DNA from: Centrapalus pauciflorus
Lineage: Eukaryota; Streptophyta; Magnoliopsida; Asterales; Asteraceae
DNA: 64,000 nt
NCBI GenBank assembly: GCA_020465985.1
Contig: JAANYP010003744.1
Span: 144,690 to 208,689, forward strand
Direction of reading: 5' to 3'
Made by a program: the position numbers and the translations under genes. The notes beneath the pieces were generated by a model. The model had not been told where the DNA came from, searched no databases, and saw nothing but the letters and a program-made list of their open reading frames with translations. The first letter of the stretch is position 1. The number at the start of each line of letters is the position of its first letter. Positions 60,059 through 64,000 of the stretch are shown here, one piece after another.

Positions 60059-62935
60059 ATGTCAAACCTTCAGAAATTCCTTGAGATGGATCACGAAGTT
60101 GGGAAGGCAAATGCACCGCCAAAGCTGATGAAAGTTGAGGACTATTACTGGTGGAAGGACAGATTTACGGATTTTGTACGATTCAACGATATGCGCATGT
60201 GGGTGTGCATAGATGAAGGGTACATTCCACCAGTATCTGAGGTTGAAGGCCGTCAAAAGGTCTTGTCATATCAAATGATGAAAGAGGATGACAAGAAACT
60301 ATTTGAAGCTGAAAACAAGGCTTTCTCCATTATCCGTATGGCGTTACCTCAAGATATCTTGCACACATTTCGGACTCAAAGGACGTCGAAGGAACTTTGG
60401 GAGTCTCTCCAGAAAAGGTGTGAGGGTAATCCACGGGTGCGTAGAAAGCGTACAGAGCTGTTGACCCAACAGTTTGCGATTTTCAAGGCTCTTAAGGATG
60501 AACAGTTAGATGATATTATCACAAGGTTCTATCATCTGATAACAGAGCTTGAAAGTCATGGCATTGAGTACTCGGACACTGACAAGAACAACAAGCTTCT
60601 TGATGCCCTACCAGCCAAATGGGCTATGTATGTGGCCATGATTAAGCTTAATGAGGACAAGTATTATGCTCAATCACTTGATGACATCGTGGGAACGTTG
60701 AGGGCATATCACTTCGAGATGATTAAGGCTGAGACTGATTACGAGCAAGTCCAGAATCCGGCTATGTATTTTGGAAAGACATCTAAATCATCAGTGACAG
60801 CTGAACCAAAAAGTGCTACAGCGTTTTTCACCAGAGAAACGTCATCGCCACCAGAGTCTGAAGACTCACTGAATCGCGCGTTCTTAGGGTTAGGAAGATC
60901 GGAAGAACCGCAACCTCAAGTCCAACAGGCATCGACCAGTCAGAGCTATTCGAAGATGTCGATGAGCGCAAAGTCCGCAGAAGAACATTTGAATCTGCTT
61001 GCTTCCTTTGTGGCAGCTTATGGAAATTGTGTTCAAGGGAAGATCAATGATCCGGCTCTTTGGGATGAAGATTACGATCAGGTCGACCCTGATGACTTAG
61101 AGGAAATGGATCTTAAATGGCAACTGGCCATGGTGACCCAGAGGGTTAAAAGATTCATTAAGAGAACTGGGAGGAATCTACAAATGAACAACAAAGGGAT
61201 AGGATTTGATAAGTCTAAGGTCAAATGCTACAACTGTCAGGGATTGGGACACTTCGCCAGGGAGTGTCAAAGACCGAAGGTAGACTCATACCAAGGACAG
61301 AGTCAGCATCAAGGACAGTACCAAAATCAGTCCCAACAGAGATACCTTCCGAGTTCTTCATCTGGTCAAGCCAATCTAGCGGGTCTAATATCCAATGTCA
61401 CTTCTGACAGACAGCTAGATGGTACCTATGACTGGAGTTCACATCCTGAGTCAAATGCTAGAGCTTTCATGGCTGAAGTTACTGAGAATGGTTGTGATGA
61501 AGCTGAGCAGACCACAAGGGAAAACAGTCCGATGTGGGTAGAGAAAGCGAATGATCAGACCGTGCTGGAGTTTGCTGCTCAGATGGCCAACGTGGAATCT
61601 GATAACTCTAAGGTTAGTCTTTCTTATTCTCTATTTCAAGAATTATGTGCTTTGTGTGCTACTTCTAATGATAGGTTAAATCTAGTCTTAGAATCACATA
61701 AAACCATATCTGCTCAAAATGAAAATTTAAAAATTGAAAACGCTAGCCTAAATGATATAAAACAAGATTTAAAAGAAAAGCTTAAGGGTGATGCTCAAGA
61801 CGTAATCGTTCTAAAAGACAAACTGAGTGAGCAGTGTGTTAGGATAGAGCTTATGTATGAGCACGTAGAGGCCTTGACCAAAAATCTGAAAGATAAGGAC
61901 ATAGAGCTAGCCGAGACCAAGGTTAAGGTAGCAGAGGCAAATAGCAAGCTGGAAAAGTTTAGGAATTCGAGCCTAAACCTAGGGAAAGTCTTAGATGCCC
62001 AAAGACAGTCTAAGAAGCCTGTAGGTCTAGGTTTTCACGAAATTCCTCCACCGTTCAATGCAAACTATGTGCCTCAGCCTCAGGAGAAAACTGACAACTC
62101 AGTAGACTTAGAGGACCTACCTGAACCGACACCTGAGCCTACAGTTGAAAATACACCTAAGGTGACTGACTCTACTGTCAAGGTCAAGAAAGTGAAATTT
62201 GTGTCTTCCTCCAGTGAAACACCTGCAGGAAAACAGAAAACTTCATGGGCTGACCAGGTCGAAGAGACAGACACTATAGATGTACCAAAGGATGTAGACA
62301 CCAGTGAGACACCTAGATCTAAGGGACCAACCAAAAAGTCCATAGATAAGATGTCTTGCTTTCGATGTCACGAGAAAGGGCATGTTGCTTCTCACTGTCC
62401 ACTTAGGAAAGGAGATGTTACCCCTAAGACAGTGAACCCAACACCTGTTAAGCCCTCACCAACTGTGGCAAGCAGCAGTAGTTCTCAACCTACTGAGAAA
62501 ACTGTGCAGGCCGCACCCAAACAAGTTGTGAAAAACACACCGGTTAAGGTTGGACCAAAAGAAGTGATTAGGACAAATTCACCGAATCGTGTCATTAATC
62601 AATCTAGGTCAGCACCTCAACAAGTCTATAGGAGCACCACACCTAGCAGGTCACACACTCCAGTTAGGTCACATACTCCTGTTAGACAATATGTTCCGGT
62701 AAGAGCTCAGGGATCACAGTCTGAAATGCAGTAAAATAAGAGTTATTCTAGAGCTCCACAACAAATGCCTACTCAAAGGCAAAGAGTGAATCTAAATCAC
62801 TCGGCACCACAACAGAATTCAGTTCAAAGGCCCAAGTCACCTGAAAGGCGAGATAGGTTCTTGAAAGAATTCACGTATGTGGACGAGAATGGTATTACCA
62901 AGTCAGTCATGGCTTGGGTTCCCCGTGATAACTAA
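60059..62935 (+). CDS. gag: R9 gag (family beta), one late stop
   Basis: 891 open codons from ATG 60059 (MSNLQKFLEMDHEVGKANAP), which follows the acceptor-like CAG by five bases. Gag core YYWWKDRFTDFVRFNDMRMW lies near residue 30. CCHC knuckles are CYNCQGLGHFAREC (390-403) and CFRCHEKGHVASHC (767-780). A long coiled coil lies between them (about 550-670: LKIENASLNDIKQDLKEKLK). The tail is P/S/T/Q-rich with THTPVRSHTPVR-type repeats. TAA at 62732-62734 (Tyr codon in R3) ends the frame about 66 codons before the natural end WVPRDN at 62933-62935, which is in the same frame. Truncation there leaves both knuckles, so a functional Gag is possible. It would form the particle and package RNA. Confidence 0.85.
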
Positions 62936-62956
62936 CCTATTTTCTTTCATGTGCAG
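62933..62956 (+). promoter_or_regulatory. R9 gag-pol boundary: TAA stop plus splice-acceptor-like sequence
   Basis: As in R3: TAA within CTAACC, then TATTTTCTTTCATGTGCAG and the pol frame. Here gag and pol are in the same frame, so simple readthrough of one TAA would also produce Gag-Pol. Confidence 0.5.
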
Positions 62957-64000
62957 GAGATAACTACCGGTCCAAACAACAAGTGGTTCGTCGACAGTGG
63001 TTGCTCCAGGCACATGACGGGGGAAAGAAGTCTTCTCACAGACTTCAAGGGGGGTAATAGGGGATTCGTATCATTCGCGGGTAACAAGGGTGGAAATATC
63101 ACTGGAACTGGAGAATTCACTAATGGGACGATTACTTTGGATCAAGTTTATCACGTTGATAAACTGGTTCATAATCTCATTAGTGTCTCTCAAATCTGTG
63201 ATAAGAAGAACTCAGTGTTATTTACTGACACTGAGGCGTTAGTGCTAAAGCCTGGATTCAAGATACCTGAAGATTGGATATTGATGCGGGCGCCAAGGAA
63301 GAATGACTTGTACATGCTCGACATGAACAAGCCAGATAATTCGATGGGTCCGATCTGCTTACTATCAAAAGCTTCGGAGACGGAATCGGTTTTGTGGCAC
63401 AGACGCATGGCTCACTTGCACCTAAGGAAAATGAACTACATAACGAAGAATGGTTTGGTGCAAGGTGTGCCTCTGAAGAGCTTTCAGTTTGAAGACAAGT
63501 GTCTACCGTGCATGAAGGGCAAGCAACATAAAAAGACACACAAGTCCAAGAAGCTGAACTCCATCACCTCGACATTCGATTTGTTGCATATGGACCTTTT
63601 CGGCCCTATCAACAAAAGGAGTATAGGAGGTAGTTGGTTTTGCTTAGTTATCACTGACGATTACTCACGGTTTTCATGGGTTTTCTTTTTAGGTACGAAG
63701 GACGAGACGGCTGCAAAGCTCATCGGGTTCTTAGACCAAGTGGAGAACTCCTACGGAACAAGGGTTAAACATATTCGTAGTGATAATGGGACTGAATTTA
63801 AAAACTCTGTAATTGGTGTATATTGCCTATCAAAGGGCATCGTGCATCAATTCAGTGCACCATATGAACCACAACAGAATGGGGTGGCCGAACGTAAAAA
63901 CAGAACAATGATTGAGGCTGCAAGGACTATGCTTTCGGATTCAAAGCTTCCTACCATGTTTTGGGGGGAGGCAGTGAATACCGCGTGCCATATTTTAAAT
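62936..64000 (+). CDS. pol: R9 pol, first 355 codons (protease and integrase), runs off the window
   Basis: Open from the gag TAA to the last base, with no internal stop that I can find. Protease WFVDSGCSRHMTG lies near 62984. Core sequence NLISVSQICDKKNSVLF follows near 63170, then GAG-pre-integrase WHRRMAHLHLRKMNY near 63395 with CLPCMKGKQHK. The integrase core has catalytic Asp at 63593-63595 (HMDLFGP), Asp near 63782 (SDNGTEFKN) and Glu near 63890 (PQQNGVAERKNR). It keeps Arg after the catalytic Glu, where R3 has Cys. No start codon is used at the frame start, so it needs readthrough or splicing. Reverse transcriptase would follow outside the window. Confidence 0.9.

Larger units (their letters stand above)
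58667..64000 (+). mobile_element. R9: Ty1/copia element (family beta), 5' half; runs off the window
   Basis: LTR, primer site, leader, gag and the first third of pol, colinear with R3. Inserted in R8. TCTTC (58662-58666) is the left duplication candidate. Apart from one stop near the end of gag, all reading frames seen are open, so it is better preserved than R3. Its LTR and leader differ from R3 noticeably, so the two are not recent sisters. Confidence 0.93.

Overview
This 64 kb window looks like heterochromatin-type DNA from a large plant genome, most likely a eudicot. Almost all of it can be assigned to LTR retrotransposons nested in one another. I found no host protein gene, tRNA, rRNA or CRISPR array. 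Names R1-R9 are mine. An asterid host is a weak inference: the ORF3 products recall proteins I remember from Asteraceae Ty1/copia entries, and I could not check this.

Layout. R1 (1-794, minus) is the 5' end of a copia element of family alpha, inserted in the gag of R2. R2 (795-10215, plus) is a second alpha copy with gag, pol, ORF3 and a 3' LTR. 10216-12426 is old unassigned DNA. R3 (12432-25976, plus) is a complete 13.5 kb copia element of family beta with identical-length 667 bp LTRs and a perfect CGGGC target-site duplication. 25982-26799 is flank with a MITE-like stretch. R4 (26800-44168, minus) is a degraded Ty3/gypsy chromovirus-like element, split by R5 (28897-37852, minus), another gypsy element with a perfect CCAAC duplication. 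R6 (44169 to about 53464, minus) is a copia element with an arginine/aspartate-rich Gag. R7 (about 53465-57506, minus) is a related copia fragment that lost reverse transcriptase and RNase H but kept ORF3. R8 (57507-58666, minus) is an alpha 3' end, and R9 (58667 to beyond 64000, plus) is a second, better preserved beta element inserted in R8.

How the genes work together. The copia elements share an order: LTR, tRNA-iMet primer site, large Gag with one or two CCHC knuckles and a coiled coil, in-frame stop, protease-integrase-reverse transcriptase-RNase H, a 0.4-2.2 kb spacer, a long ORF3, polypurine tract, LTR. This resembles the Sirevirus lineage. The gypsy elements carry one Gag-Pol reading frame; R5 and probably R4 end in a chromodomain-like region.

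The most interesting material is not the enzymes. It is (1) ORF3, found in diverged form in families alpha and beta; (2) signs that ORF3 of the beta family is its own transcription unit, with a TATA box and leader-intron signals; (3) three RNA hairpins with GNRA-like loops and one compensatory pair change in the pol-ORF3 spacer; (4) splice-acceptor-like sequences at ORF starts; and (5) element-specific arrays of short, often palindromic motifs in non-coding regions of nearly every element. All coordinates and counts were read by eye.
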